From contig MEOA01000003.1 of NCBI GenBank assembly GCA_001768515.1, positions 124,001-188,000 on the forward strand: a stretch of 64,000 nucleotides of DNA. Direction: 5' to 3'. Position 1 is the first letter of the stretch, and each line of letters starts with the position of its first letter. The translations under genes and the position numbers were made by a program. Below are positions 1 through 8,666 of the stretch, one piece after another. Origin of the DNA: Bacteroidetes bacterium GWE2_42_24 (GTDB lineage Bacteria > Bacteroidota > Bacteroidia > Bacteroidales > TTA-H9). The notes below the pieces were generated by a model. That model was not told the origin of the DNA. It did not search any database and saw only the letters and a list, made by a program, of their open reading frames with translations.

Positions 1-1
1 A

Positions 2-244
2 GCCCGTGGTTCCGATAACAATCGGCAAACCTGAGGAGAGCGCGTGGAATGTATTATCGGAGGCAGTATGGGGAAGGCTGAAGTCAATCACCACATCGCC
101 TTGCCCGATGTCCTCTTTCTTTGAAAACCAATCTGATGCTTCATCAATGGTAGCAATAATGCTATGCCCTTTACAAATAGCGGCTTTTTCTACTTCATGA
201 CCCATCCGGCCATATCCGCAAATTACAATCTTTAGTGACTTCAC
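2..244 (-). CDS. dapB: 4-hydroxy-tetrahydrodipicolinate reductase, N-terminal part (cut by window edge)
   Basis: The first 81 codons of dapB are visible and the gene runs off the left edge. DapB reduces the dipicolinate precursor with NAD(P)H in the lysine/diaminopimelate pathway in the cytoplasm. The N-terminus shows the Rossmann nucleotide-binding loop GYGRMG (residues 10-15), the IDFS motif (53-56) and GTTG (78-81), all in the order expected for DapB. No ATG lies between the upstream in-frame stop and this region, so a GTG at 244 is the best start; it places the Rossmann strand at the usual distance. dapF, a later step of the same pathway, is at 33.0 kb but is not linked. The identity is clear although only a third of the protein is seen. 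Confidence 0.9.
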   Translation of the reverse strand, partial: MKSLKIVICGYGRMGHEVEKAAICKGHSIIATIDEASDWFSKKEDIGQGDVVIDFSLPHTASDNTFHALSSGLPIVIGTTG

Positions 245-379
245 TTTATTAGCTATTATTAAAATTTAAAAATGGAAAAAGGAAAGCAGAAGAGAATTCA
301 TTGAGAAGGTTCGGCGAGTGACACTAATTAAGGTAATGTGCTACTTGTCATCAGAAAAGAGACACCTGAATCTCTTATG

Positions 380-1927
380 CTATTGATGTTGTTCACGGAG
401 AAGGTCGTTAATGGTCTTTACCGGATTGAAGGTGATGATGGGTACTTCCACGAATAGCGTAATCCAGTTGGCCATGGCCCCATTCCACAAACCAGGTAGT
501 TCAAGCGCTTTGAGGTCTTTACCATCTTTAGATTTTTCACTGATGAAACCGGTCTTTTCATCAATAAAATCTGACAGGTCGAATGGATTCCCCTGCCAGT
601 CGCGTACAGCGCAGACCAGATCGACAGGGTTAAAATGGGTGGCAAGGTCAAAAATTGCTTTTTGTTCCGGGTTTTTGAGATCGATCTGTGAGGATTCAAC
701 TACCTGCAATGATTGTCTGCCTTCTCCGTCATCAAGAATGAACGGGCCACCACCCGGTTCGCCCTCGTTTTTTACCATACCGCATACGCGAAGCGGGCGA
801 TTAAATGCCCGGATGAGTATCTCCTTTTGCTGGATTAATGGTAGCACAGCAAAGTCTGTGGGCAGGCTGATGAAAAGTTTCCTGACTGCAAAGTCGGCGG
901 CTGTAGCAAGATCAGCTTCGGTGGTTTCTTCCTCTACGTGAAATCTTTTGAGCCAGAAGTGAATTTCTTCCTGCATCCAGAGCAACAATCCACCGATGAC
1001 CTCCTTGTACTGGTAGGTAACTGGCTTTAACCGATCGGGAACGATGTTGTCAATATTTTTTATGAAGATGATGTCGCCCTGTAAATCGTTTAGGTTTTTG
1101 AGCAGTGCTCCATGTCCGCCGGGGCGGAACAGTAATGAGCCATCCTTTTCCCTGAAGGGGGTATTGTCTGGGTTCACGGCGATGGTGTCGGTCGAAGGAC
1201 TTTGTTCCGAGAAGGTTATATTGTACTTCACTCCGAATAACTTTTCATATCGGGCTGCTGTTTGCTTAGTGGCATCGACGAAAAGGTCGCGGTGTTCTGG
1301 TGAAACGGTGAAATGGAGGTTGGCAGTGCCATCGGGTTGGCGGCAGTAATTGGCTCCTTCAACCAGGTGCTCCTCAAGAGCCAAACGATTGTATTCGGGA
1401 TACCTGTGAAATCTGATCAGGGCTTTTGGCCGCGCTGCATAATCAAGCCCATGTGATTGCAGGACGAACCCGATTAAGGTGGCATAGTCTTTTCGCTCGA
1501 TACATTTTTCGGGCGAATCACTGTTTTTGGACATCAACTGACGGAGTTCATCATAGAAAGCAAACCGGCCAATCTGGTCGATGAAGTCAAAGGCAGGTCT
1601 CCATTTCTTATTGGCTCGCATGGCCATTTCTTCATCGGTTGATTTCCAGACCTCAACAAATTCAAACAGTTGTTTAAACATTCGGCTGGCAGCTCCTGAA
1701 GCAGGTACGAATTTCAACAGTTGGTGGTTGATACTATGGCGATAGTACTGGCCGCGTAACATTTCCACTTCATCAGACGATAGCTGCAGCATCCCGTGGC
1801 CAATGGTGGCAGGTGCAGTGAGTTTGACGAAAGGAAATCCACTGGTAAATTGCGTGATTTGATTGGCAACAGTTTCAGGAGTGATTCCCTTTTTCCGGAG
1901 TTGAGCTAAATCTTTTTCAAGTAACAT
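380..1927 (-). CDS. DUF4301 family protein
   Basis: This 515-residue protein matches, from memory, the Bacteroidota family DUF4301, whose members are cytosolic and have no established function. No signal peptide or membrane segment is visible. Recognisable stretches are a conserved FVPASGAASRMFK-like segment near the N-terminus and a GGHGALLKNLN segment in the middle, both rich in Gly and Lys or Arg and possibly phosphate- or nucleotide-binding (inference). The open frame extends to a TTG at 2020, but the ATG at 1927 begins directly with the part that resembles family members, so I prefer it; the 31 extra residues are basic and look non-native. The gene stands between dapB and an MscS channel on the same strand with a gap of more than 100 bp on each side. 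Confidence 0.82.
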   Translation of the reverse strand: MLLEKDLAQLRKKGITPETVANQITQFTSGFPFVKLTAPATIGHGMLQLSSDEVEMLRGQYYRHSINHQLLKFVPASGAASRMFKQLFEFVEVWKSTDEEMAMRANKKWRPAFDFIDQIGRFAFYDELRQLMSKNSDSPEKCIERKDYATLIGFVLQSHGLDYAARPKALIRFHRYPEYNRLALEEHLVEGANYCRQPDGTANLHFTVSPEHRDLFVDATKQTAARYEKLFGVKYNITFSEQSPSTDTIAVNPDNTPFREKDGSLLFRPGGHGALLKNLNDLQGDIIFIKNIDNIVPDRLKPVTYQYKEVIGGLLLWMQEEIHFWLKRFHVEEETTEADLATAADFAVRKLFISLPTDFAVLPLIQQKEILIRAFNRPLRVCGMVKNEGEPGGGPFILDDGEGRQSLQVVESSQIDLKNPEQKAIFDLATHFNPVDLVCAVRDWQGNPFDLSDFIDEKTGFISEKSKDGKDLKALELPGLWNGAMANWITLFVEVPIITFNPVKTINDLLREQHQ

Positions 1928-2035
1928 CTCTGCTGATTTTAATAATGGGGCTTTTATTCTCTTGTGGCGCAAATGAAAAGAAGCTTTTATGAACCTATCC
2001 GCAAGGTGGTTTTTGTTCAACCATGGGCGTTGTTT

Positions 2036-3304
2036 TCAGGTTAATAACCTTTTAAAATCATTTCCTGCAGGGCTCTGGAATACTTTTAGGTCGAAATAAG
2101 GGATGATAGCCAGAATATGGTCGAAGATATCCGACTGGACACCTTCATATTCAACCCAGGCAGTTGTTTTGGTGAAGCAGTAGAGCTGCATGGGTAGTCC
2201 TTTCTCTGTCGGGGCAAGTTGCCTGACCATTATTGTCATATCGTCATGAATGTCGGGGTTGTTCTTCAGGTACTCCCTCAGATATGCCCTGAAGATACCG
2301 AGGTTTGTCTGGCGGCGTCCGTTAACAAGTACATCATTGTCAATATTGTCTTGAAGGTTGTGTTGCTGAATAAGAACTTCTGTTTGTTTTACATAATCAG
2401 AAACATACCCAAATTTCTCATAACGTTCAAGCATTTCTGAGGTGCAGAATTTTACACTGCTCATGTCGAGGTTTAGTGCCCTTGAGATACGCCTTCCACC
2501 TGCTTCCTCCATCCCTCTCCAGTTTTTTACAGCATCAGCAATCATCGAATAGGTTGGGAGGGTGCTGATGGTATTGTCAAAGTTTTGGATTTTTACTGTA
2601 GTCAGCGATATTTCAGTTACAACACCGTCGATTTCATATTTGGACATGGTTACCCAATCTCCGATCCGAACCATATTGTTGACCGATAACTGTATGCCTG
2701 CAACAAATCCCAATATACTGTCCTTAAAGATGAGCATGATGACAGCCGACAATGCACCAAGACCTCCTATGATGGCCAGTGGCTTTTGGCCCAAAAGCCA
2801 TGAAATGAGGATGATACCAACAATTGAGTAGAGGATGATCTTGGCTACCTGGATAAACCCTTTGATGGGCCTGGTTTTCGACATTTCGGTGGTAAGATAC
2901 ATGTGATGAAGGGCATCAAATAATGCATCTATTACCAAGACACCAGCGAACATCATATATATTTCGGTCGTTCGTTCAACCAGATTGACGAAACCTGAAA
3001 GATGACTGATTACAAGTGGTGTGACTTTGTAGAAGACGATGGCCGGGGCAAAATAGCTCAGCCTTTGAAAGAATTTCTTTTCGAGGAGGATGTCATCGAA
3101 TTTGTTTTTTGACTTCTTTACCAGACGTTTTAGGAAATTGTAAAGTATTTTCCTGACAACATAGTAAGCAATGGCTGCCAGTATCGCGATAACAAATATC
3201 CAACTATAGTTGGAGATAATTACAGCTAAATCGTTATGTACCCCATGACCAGAAAGCCATGTCTTGAATTGTTGGCTCCAGAGGGTAAACTGGTCTAAAT
3301 TCAT
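2036..3304 (-). CDS. MscS-family mechanosensitive ion channel (YbdG-like)
   Basis: A 422-residue inner-membrane protein of the small-conductance mechanosensitive channel superfamily, which releases solutes on hypo-osmotic shock. Hydrophobic segments lie near residues 33-52, 85-105, 115-135, 153-172 and 176-205. The last is the glycine/alanine-rich pore helix (GGLGALSAVIMLIFKDSILG), followed by the beta domain with the typical RIGDWV segment and a Glu-Ile-Ser-Leu-Thr-Thr-Val-Lys stretch. The extra N-terminal helices and overall length resemble the YbdG/MscM type rather than minimal MscS. The ATG at 3304 is preceded by an AT-rich intergenic region shared with the divergent rrf2 gene. Conductance and gating cannot be inferred from sequence. 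Confidence 0.88.
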   Translation of the reverse strand: MNLDQFTLWSQQFKTWLSGHGVHNDLAVIISNYSWIFVIAILAAIAYYVVRKILYNFLKRLVKKSKNKFDDILLEKKFFQRLSYFAPAIVFYKVTPLVISHLSGFVNLVERTTEIYMMFAGVLVIDALFDALHHMYLTTEMSKTRPIKGFIQVAKIILYSIVGIILISWLLGQKPLAIIGGLGALSAVIMLIFKDSILGFVAGIQLSVNNMVRIGDWVTMSKYEIDGVVTEISLTTVKIQNFDNTISTLPTYSMIADAVKNWRGMEEAGGRRISRALNLDMSSVKFCTSEMLERYEKFGYVSDYVKQTEVLIQQHNLQDNIDNDVLVNGRRQTNLGIFRAYLREYLKNNPDIHDDMTIMVRQLAPTEKGLPMQLYCFTKTTAWVEYEGVQSDIFDHILAIIPYFDLKVFQSPAGNDFKRLLT

Positions 3305-3493
3305 ATTTTTTGTTCGGTTTCAGACAAAATTCGGATTATTAGGTGAGAATTGCAAGAGGAAGTAAATCTTTGGTATCCGTTCGGGCAAGGTGATTCGCCT
3401 GAAGAGAAAAGTTTATTAATCTGGTTATAAGAAGTATGTAGTAAAATTCCAAGATTTTTTTATATATTATTAATTCAGGATTAAAATAATACA

Positions 3494-3501
3494 TATATTT
3501 G
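3494..3501 (+). promoter_or_regulatory. Bacteroidota -7 promoter box for the rrf2-ferredoxin-hcp operon
   Basis: TATATTTG is an exact match to the Bacteroidota -7 consensus TAnnTTTG, 34 bp before the Rrf2 start codon. No convincing -33 TTG is visible upstream, which would be consistent with a regulated promoter. Confidence 0.55.
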
Positions 3502-3513
3502 CGTATTCAAATA
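3496..3513. promoter_or_regulatory. candidate operator: 6-bp inverted repeat overlapping the -7 box
   Basis: TATTTG and CAAATA form a perfect inverted repeat separated by six bases (CGTATT). The left arm is the -7 promoter box itself. A dimeric repressor bound here would block transcription, and the obvious candidate is the Rrf2 protein encoded 22 bp downstream. The site is seen directly; its use as an operator is inference, and short AT-rich inverted repeats are common. Confidence 0.35.
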
Positions 3514-3535
3514 CCTGATTATAGAATAAGAATAA

Positions 3536-3937
3536 ATGAATAAAATTCTCAACATAAGTGAAGCTGTCACAATCGCTATCCATGGAATGGTTTCGATAGC
3601 AGCATCGTCCGACCGTATGAATGTTGGGATGCTTGCAATGCACACTAAATTTTCCAGAAACCATATTGCCAAGGTATTGAATCAACTTGTTAAGCATGGT
3701 TTTTTACTATCAGAGAGGGGCCCCACCGGGGGATTTAACTTAGCCCGTGAAGCTGATAGAATTTCGTTGCTTGAAATATATGAATCTATCGAAGGATCGC
3801 TTGATCCTGCTGTTTGCGATCCACGTTGCGATTTATGCCTTGCTCATGGATGTGTTTTCGGTGGACTATCACATAAGTTTCAGAGGGAATTCAGAGATTA
3901 CTTGAGAAATACAACATTAAGGGATATAATTAAATAA
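3536..3937 (+). CDS. Rrf2-family transcriptional regulator, probable Fe-S sensor of the hcp cassette
   Basis: A 133-residue Rrf2-family DNA-binding protein. The N-terminal winged helix (about residues 1-65) carries the family signature around Arg41-Lys46 and the GPTGGF wing (62-67). Four cysteines follow at positions 94, 98, 101 and 106, the region where NsrR and IscR hold their iron-sulfur cluster. Family knowledge and the downstream hcp gene suggest a nitric-oxide or redox sensor controlling this operon. The ferredoxin gene begins 6 bp after the stop codon. Which signal is sensed, and whether it represses or activates, is not visible. NsrR normally uses three Cys ligands, so the fourth is a small difference. 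Confidence 0.88.
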   Translation: MNKILNISEAVTIAIHGMVSIAASSDRMNVGMLAMHTKFSRNHIAKVLNQLVKHGFLLSERGPTGGFNLAREADRISLLEIYESIEGSLDPAVCDPRCDLCLAHGCVFGGLSHKFQREFRDYLRNTTLRDIIK

Positions 3938-3943
3938 AACACT

Positions 3944-4831
3944 ATGAAACGCCAGATTATTAACATTAACGAGGAAAAATGCACTGGTTGCAGCCTCTGT
4001 ATTCCAAATTGCAATGAAGGCGCCCTCCAGTTGATCGATGGTAAAGCCAGATTGATCAGTGATCTTTTTTGTGATGGATTGGGCGCCTGTATAGGACATT
4101 GCCCGGAAGGTGCCATTACCATTATCGAACGTGAAGCAGAACGGTATGATGAAATTAAGGTAATATCCGAAATGGTTCACAAGGGTGCCAATACTGTTAA
4201 AGCTCATCTGGTTCATCTGGTAGCGCACAATGAAATGGCTTACCTGAAAGACGGTCTCGCTTTCCTTCGTGCACACAACCCGGAGCTGATTCCAGTCGGA
4301 TTTACTGCTTCTATAGAAAAGCCTGCTGCCCCAGTTCAGGCCCGGCCTGTTGAACCGGTTTGTGGAGGGGGGTGTCCTGGCAGTGCCCCTGTCGACTTTC
4401 GTATTGATCAAAAACAGGTAGAAGAGGCCGGGCAGCAGGTTCATGCACGTTCAGAGCTTTGCCAGTGGCCTGTGCAGTTGCACCTGCTAAATCCAGCTGC
4501 CGGATATTTCAAAGGGGCTGATGTAGTACTTGCATCCGATTGTTCAGCCTTCACCGTTGGAGATTTCCACAACCGGTTTCTAAAAGGAAAGATACTGGCC
4601 ATTGCATGTCCTAAACTCGACAGTAATAAGGATAGTTATGTGGAGAAATTGGCCGCCATGATTACTGAAAGCCATATCAATACCCTCACGGTGGTGATGA
4701 TGGAAGTGCCCTGCTGTGGAGGACTGCTTCAGCTTGCACTTTCAGGCGCCAACCGGGCTGGTCGTAAAATCCCGATCAAACGGGTAATTGTCAGCGTAAG
4801 GGGTGAAATAATGCAGGAAGAATGGATTTGA
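3944..4831 (+). CDS. ferredoxin-like 4Fe-4S protein, putative electron carrier for Hcp
   Basis: A 295-residue protein with an N-terminal ferredoxin domain. The first motif is a classic CTGCSLC...C set (Cys13, 16, 19, 23). The second reads CDGLGACIGHC (Cys43, 49, 53) and lacks one of the usual four ligands, so the second cluster is incomplete or uses another residue. A short linker with CGGGCPG (Cys140, 144) leads to a C-terminal domain with SDCSAF, ACPKLD and VPCCGG cysteine motifs. Proteins of this type commonly sit beside hcp in anaerobes. It lies between the Rrf2 regulator (6-bp gap) and hcp (45-bp gap), so an electron-donor or maturation role for Hcp is a reasonable inference, not shown. 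Confidence 0.8.
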   Translation: MKRQIININEEKCTGCSLCIPNCNEGALQLIDGKARLISDLFCDGLGACIGHCPEGAITIIEREAERYDEIKVISEMVHKGANTVKAHLVHLVAHNEMAYLKDGLAFLRAHNPELIPVGFTASIEKPAAPVQARPVEPVCGGGCPGSAPVDFRIDQKQVEEAGQQVHARSELCQWPVQLHLLNPAAGYFKGADVVLASDCSAFTVGDFHNRFLKGKILAIACPKLDSNKDSYVEKLAAMITESHINTLTVVMMEVPCCGGLLQLALSGANRAGRKIPIKRVIVSVRGEIMQEEWI

Positions 4832-4876
4832 TTACCATTTGATTAATTATAAAATTTTACACTAATTTTTTCAATC

Positions 4877-6523
4877 ATGAGCATGTTTTGTTTTCAGTGT
4901 CAGGAAGCAGCCAAAGGTACCGGCTGTACCATCAAAGGGGTATGTGGCAAGACCGATGACGTTGCCAATCTTCAGGATTTATTAATCCATACACTCAAGG
5001 GAATCGCTGTATTCAGTAAAGCCTTGAGAGATGCGGGCGAGAATAATCTACCCGATCATTTTATAATTGAAGGTCTTTTTGTGACCATTACGAATGCCAA
5101 TTTTGATGCCGAAGCTATTAGTCGTCATATTACTGAAGCCTTGATTATCAGGGATGAATTAAAGAAACGTGCTGAGGTTATTGGCCTGAAGCCTGAATTT
5201 GCCTCAGGTGATGCTGCTTCCTGGTTTGCTGAGCCTGCACTTTATGGCGTTAAAGCCCGCAATGTTGGTGTACTGACTACAACCGACGAAGATGTTCGCT
5301 CACTTCGTGAATTGCTGATGTATGGGATGAAAGGGGTGGCGGCCTATACAGAGCATGCCCGCAATCTTGGTTTTAAAGACGAAACAATTTATGCTTTCCT
5401 GGAGAAAGGTCTTGTGGCAACACTTAATGACACCCTCTCAGCCGATGAGCAGGTTGGTTTGGTGATGGAATGCGGAAAGATAGGGGTATCAGCCATGGCA
5501 TTGCTCGATAAAGCCAATACAACCCGCTATGGTAATCCTGAGATTACAAAAGTCAATATTGGTGTGGGAATCCGTCCCGGAATCCTGATTAGTGGTCATG
5601 ATCTGAAGGATATGGAAGAATTGCTTGCCCAAACTGAAGGGACTGGTGTTGATGTCTATACGCACAGTGAAATGTTACCTGCCAATTACTACCCCGCCTT
5701 CAAGAAATACGGACACTTTGTAGGCAATTACGGTAATGCATGGTGGAAGCAAAATGAGGAATTTGAATCCTTTAATGGTCCTGTTCTTTTTACCACCAAT
5801 TGTATTGTTCCGCCCAGGGCGTCCTCAACTTATGCTGACAGGGTTTATACGACGGGTGCGTCAGGATACCCTGGTTTCTTGCACATAGCTGATAGGTCTG
5901 TTGATAAGCCTAAGGATTTTTCCGCCATTATCGAACATGCAAAACATTGTGCGCCTCCTGTTGAAATTGAAAAAGGAGAAATAGTTGGTGGATTTGCGCA
6001 TGCTCAGGTATTTGCCCTGGCCGATAAAGTAGTTGATGCGGTTAAATCAGGTGCTATCCGCAAATTCTTTGTCATGGCTGGTTGTGACGGACGAATGAAA
6101 AGCCGTGACTATTATACCGAATTCGCCGAAAAACTTCCTAAGGATACAGTGATACTTACAGCGGGTTGTGCCAAGTATCGTTATAACAAATTGGCTCTTG
6201 GTGATATCGGTGGTATCCCGCGTGTTCTCGATGCAGGTCAGTGCAACGACAGCTATTCGCTTGTTGTGATCGCTATGAAGTTGAAAGAAGTTTTCCAACT
6301 CAACGACATCAACGATCTGCCAATTGCCTATAACATTGCCTGGTATGAGCAAAAGGCTGTGATCGTATTGCTGGCACTCCTTTACCTGGGTGTTAAGAAA
6401 ATTCACCTCGGACCATCACTACCTGCATTCCTGTCGCCCAATGTGGCTACCGTGCTTGTCAATACTTTTGGCATCGCGCCAATTGGTAGTGTTGATGATG
6501 ATATGAAATTGTTTCTTAATTAG
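4877..6523 (+). CDS. hcp: hydroxylamine reductase / hybrid cluster protein (prismane)
   Basis: A 548-residue Hcp, a cytosolic Fe-S-O enzyme that reduces hydroxylamine and, in better-studied bacteria, nitric oxide. The N-terminal cluster ligands are Cys5, Cys8, Cys17 and Cys23, a CX2CX8CX5C spacing that resembles the class I (anaerobe) type rather than the enterobacterial CX2CX11CX6C type. Further conserved cysteine motifs for the hybrid cluster are visible: [19 protein letters not shown] and DAGQCNDSY. Length and motif order are those of a complete enzyme. It is the last gene of the rrf2-ferredoxin-hcp operon and is followed by a strong terminator. No Hcr-type reductase is adjacent, which leaves the preceding ferredoxin as the candidate donor. 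Confidence 0.95.
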   Translation: MSMFCFQCQEAAKGTGCTIKGVCGKTDDVANLQDLLIHTLKGIAVFSKALRDAGENNLPDHFIIEGLFVTITNANFDAEAISRHITEALIIRDELKKRAEVIGLKPEFASGDAASWFAEPALYGVKARNVGVLTTTDEDVRSLRELLMYGMKGVAAYTEHARNLGFKDETIYAFLEKGLVATLNDTLSADEQVGLVMECGKIGVSAMALLDKANTTRYGNPEITKVNIGVGIRPGILISGHDLKDMEELLAQTEGTGVDVYTHSEMLPANYYPAFKKYGHFVGNYGNAWWKQNEEFESFNGPVLFTTNCIVPPRASSTYADRVYTTGASGYPGFLHIADRSVDKPKDFSAIIEHAKHCAPPVEIEKGEIVGGFAHAQVFALADKVVDAVKSGAIRKFFVMAGCDGRMKSRDYYTEFAEKLPKDTVILTAGCAKYRYNKLALGDIGGIPRVLDAGQCNDSYSLVVIAMKLKEVFQLNDINDLPIAYNIAWYEQKAVIVLLALLYLGVKKIHLGPSLPAFLSPNVATVLVNTFGIAPIGSVDDDMKLFLN

Positions 6524-6534
6524 TTAGTGTTATA

Positions 6535-6570
6535 ACTCATCCGGTTGCTGCGGCACCGGATGGGTTTTTT
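6535..6570 (+). terminator. rho-independent terminator of hcp operon
   Basis: An 11-bp stem (one G-U pair) built around CATCCGGT and ACCGGATG with a 9-nt loop is followed by six T residues, starting 11 bp after the hcp stop codon. Confidence 0.9.
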
Positions 6571-8158
6571 ATCGTCGCATTGTTAAGAATTATTTGGATC
6601 TGCGCTGTTTCTGTGAGTCTATTTATATTCAGTACTCCGATAAAACAAATATAAATATTTGAATTATTTTAAAACAAACACATGTATAGTTAAGTAATTG
6701 ATATTGGATAATTTATATAATTATTTAAGTAATTAACGAAATTGATATTCGTGGTTTACACGAGCGTTAATTAAATCACTATTAATGCTTTTGGGAAGTA
6801 ATTTAATCTCTGCCTTGGCGAAGCCCAAAATGATTACACGTTTACAACTCTTTGGCTAATTTCAAGTTTCAAAGGCAGCATTAATAGGCTGGTACATATC
6901 CTATTGCGAACAAGCCTTCCAAGAACTATTTGAATCCAGATTTGATTCCTGTTCTTTAAACAGAGAGTTTATCAACCAGATTGTATCGGATGAATCGGAG
7001 TTTATGCTTGACTCTGGTTATATCCCCAAAGAATCAAGTCAACTTTTAGCAGGAGCACATTTGCACCTTTTCTTGTTCGCTACGCCAACCGCACTATGCG
7101 CTGATTATCATTGAAGTCTGAAGCGAAGGATTGAATGATTTGATGGTCATGCAAGTACAATGGCAGCCGATGAGACCTCTTTTTAACTATTCATGCCGCT
7201 GGATGGCTGATTGCTCAGAAATAGTTGTCATTATGAGCTAAAAACCCCCAAAAACCCCACATTATTCTAAAACAGACCACAATTTGCTAACCTGTTGACA
7301 AACAGGGGTCATACTTGTAGTCGCTTCGTTCTCGCTTCGAAGGCGCTTCGAAGGCGCTTCGTATTTTTACGAACATGCAACGAATCAATTTCGAAGCCAT
7401 CTTGAGTGAGGTGTAACCAAGGTGTATTTCCAGTAAGAATCGATTCTATTCTAATGTTCATAGTTTGGGTGCATATAGAAATGGTATCGATCAGGTACAC
7501 TGTATGTTGTGATTATGGTCGATGCAAGGTTTGTGGTCGTATTTACTGAAAATCTGGCATGAATCGTCATGAGAGAATGTTTGTATCACATTCAAAAACA
7601 ATCAATTAAATAGATTAATTTCTCCGGGTGCCGTTTGCCTTTCATCTAGTGGGCATAACAGTTGGAATTTTGGTCAAAGCCATGTGCCTTTATTTTTCAA
7701 GGCAGGGGTGGATCAGGGTAGCTCGATACGCAGGAGGGAACACCGTGGTTGACGAGTCCATTTTCCTGAATAGGGGAGATTACCGTTGCAACGAGAGCGG
7801 CTGCTATTTATGGTTGACAGGGGTGCTTATCATCGGAATTGCACAGCTTTCAAATATTAGTTGACCGGGCTGAATTTAAAGAGAAAGAATCAGAAAACTC
7901 CCCGATATCGGTTTCCCATATCTGAGCATGATCAATGAAGAGGCAAATGTGGCCCTAAGTTTGGGCAAAGCCCCCAAAGGCGTACCTGTTCTCTTTGCTG
8001 TTCCGGAAGGTGTTTTTTTTGCGTCGGATGATTCATGCAGCCAATTAGTAACAGTAAAGTGGGCTGAAGTCCTTGCGGGAGTGCTAAGGGAACGGGAAAA
8101 TCAGACAGTAGCACCACTATTATTGTTGGTAATGTAACTTAAAGGCTGGAAATCAATA
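6571..8158. other. gene-poor AT-rich stretch, no intact gene
   Basis: Nearly 1.6 kb between the hcp terminator and cdd without a convincing gene. The first 250 bp are very AT-rich. An open stretch of about 86 codons without a start codon (about 6857-7114, plus strand) reads like real protein (…CEQAFQELFESRF…) but I cannot assign it to a family. Short plus-strand frames at 7628-7864 and 7928-8137 have no recognisable domain. A tandem repeat lies at 7333-7361. Decayed remnants of one or more genes are the most likely explanation; no terminal inverted repeats of an insertion sequence were found by eye. Confidence 0.5.
7333..7361. repeat. 11-bp tandem repeat, 2.6 copies
   Basis: CGCTTCGAAGG is repeated twice exactly, followed by a third partial copy CGCTTCG. 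A similar CGCTTCG lies just upstream at 7323. Each unit contains the palindrome TTCGAA. Confidence 0.9.
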
Positions 8159-8641
8159 TTAAAGATCTTTTGCTGAGAAGTTCATTGGGAGGAGGTCTGA
8201 AGCCTTTTCGAAAACAACTACGGGTCCAGTTTCGCCGCACATGATGATGCGGATTGGTTGTCCATGCAGCATTTCATATTCTGACAACACTTGCCGGCAA
8301 GAACCGCAGAGTGCAATTGGTTCTGAGATGAGTCTTGCTTTTGTTCTGGCCGTTACAGCAATAGCCTCGAAGGGAATCCCCGGATAACGGCTTGAAGCGA
8401 AGAACAAGGCTACACGCTCGGCGCAAAGTCCTGATGGATAGGCAGCATTTTCCTGATTATTCCCCTGTACAATGACCCCGTTTTTTAACCTTACGGCGGC
8501 ACCGACACTAAATCCGCTGTATGGAGAATAGGCCAGCAGAGAGGCTTCACGCGCCTGTTGCAGCAGTAAGAAGTCGTTAGTATTTAACTCTGACGCCTCC
8601 TCGTACCGTTCAACGGGTATCTTAATCTCAAAATTTTTCAT
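8159..8641 (-). CDS. cdd: cytidine deaminase
   Basis: A 160-residue homolog of the small tetrameric cytidine deaminases that convert (deoxy)cytidine to (deoxy)uridine in pyrimidine salvage. The zinc site is complete: CAE at residues 73-75 with the catalytic glutamate and CGSC at 112-115. The substrate-binding YSGFSVGAA stretch is at 41-49. Length is somewhat above the usual 130-140 because of an N-terminal extension. It lies 25 bp downstream of the O-antigen-ligase-like gene and is probably the last gene of that operon. Confidence 0.95.
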   Translation of the reverse strand: MKNFEIKIPVERYEEASELNTNDFLLLQQAREASLLAYSPYSGFSVGAAVRLKNGVIVQGNNQENAAYPSGLCAERVALFFASSRYPGIPFEAIAVTARTKARLISEPIALCGSCRQVLSEYEMLHGQPIRIIMCGETGPVVVFEKASDLLPMNFSAKDL

Positions 8642-8666
8642 TACGGTTCGGTTATTTACTCCTTTT

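Noticed and set aside
411..941. 176-codon plus-strand frame opposite the DUF4301 gene
   Set aside because: Antisense shadow with Ser/Arg/Pro-rich composition and no family resemblance.
1928..2020. N-terminal extension of the DUF4301 protein from a TTG start
   Set aside because: The internal ATG at 1927 starts with the part that resembles the family, and the extra 31 residues are basic and unlike a domain.
7333..7361. CRISPR array
   Set aside because: Units are only 11 bp with no spacers, and no cas genes are present.
7628..7864. 78-codon plus-strand frame in the gene-poor region
   Set aside because: Hydrophobic start but no recognisable family, promoter or ribosome-binding site; kept only as a note on the region.
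7928..8137. 69-codon plus-strand frame before cdd
   Set aside because: No domain, no upstream signal, and a competing frame on the other strand.
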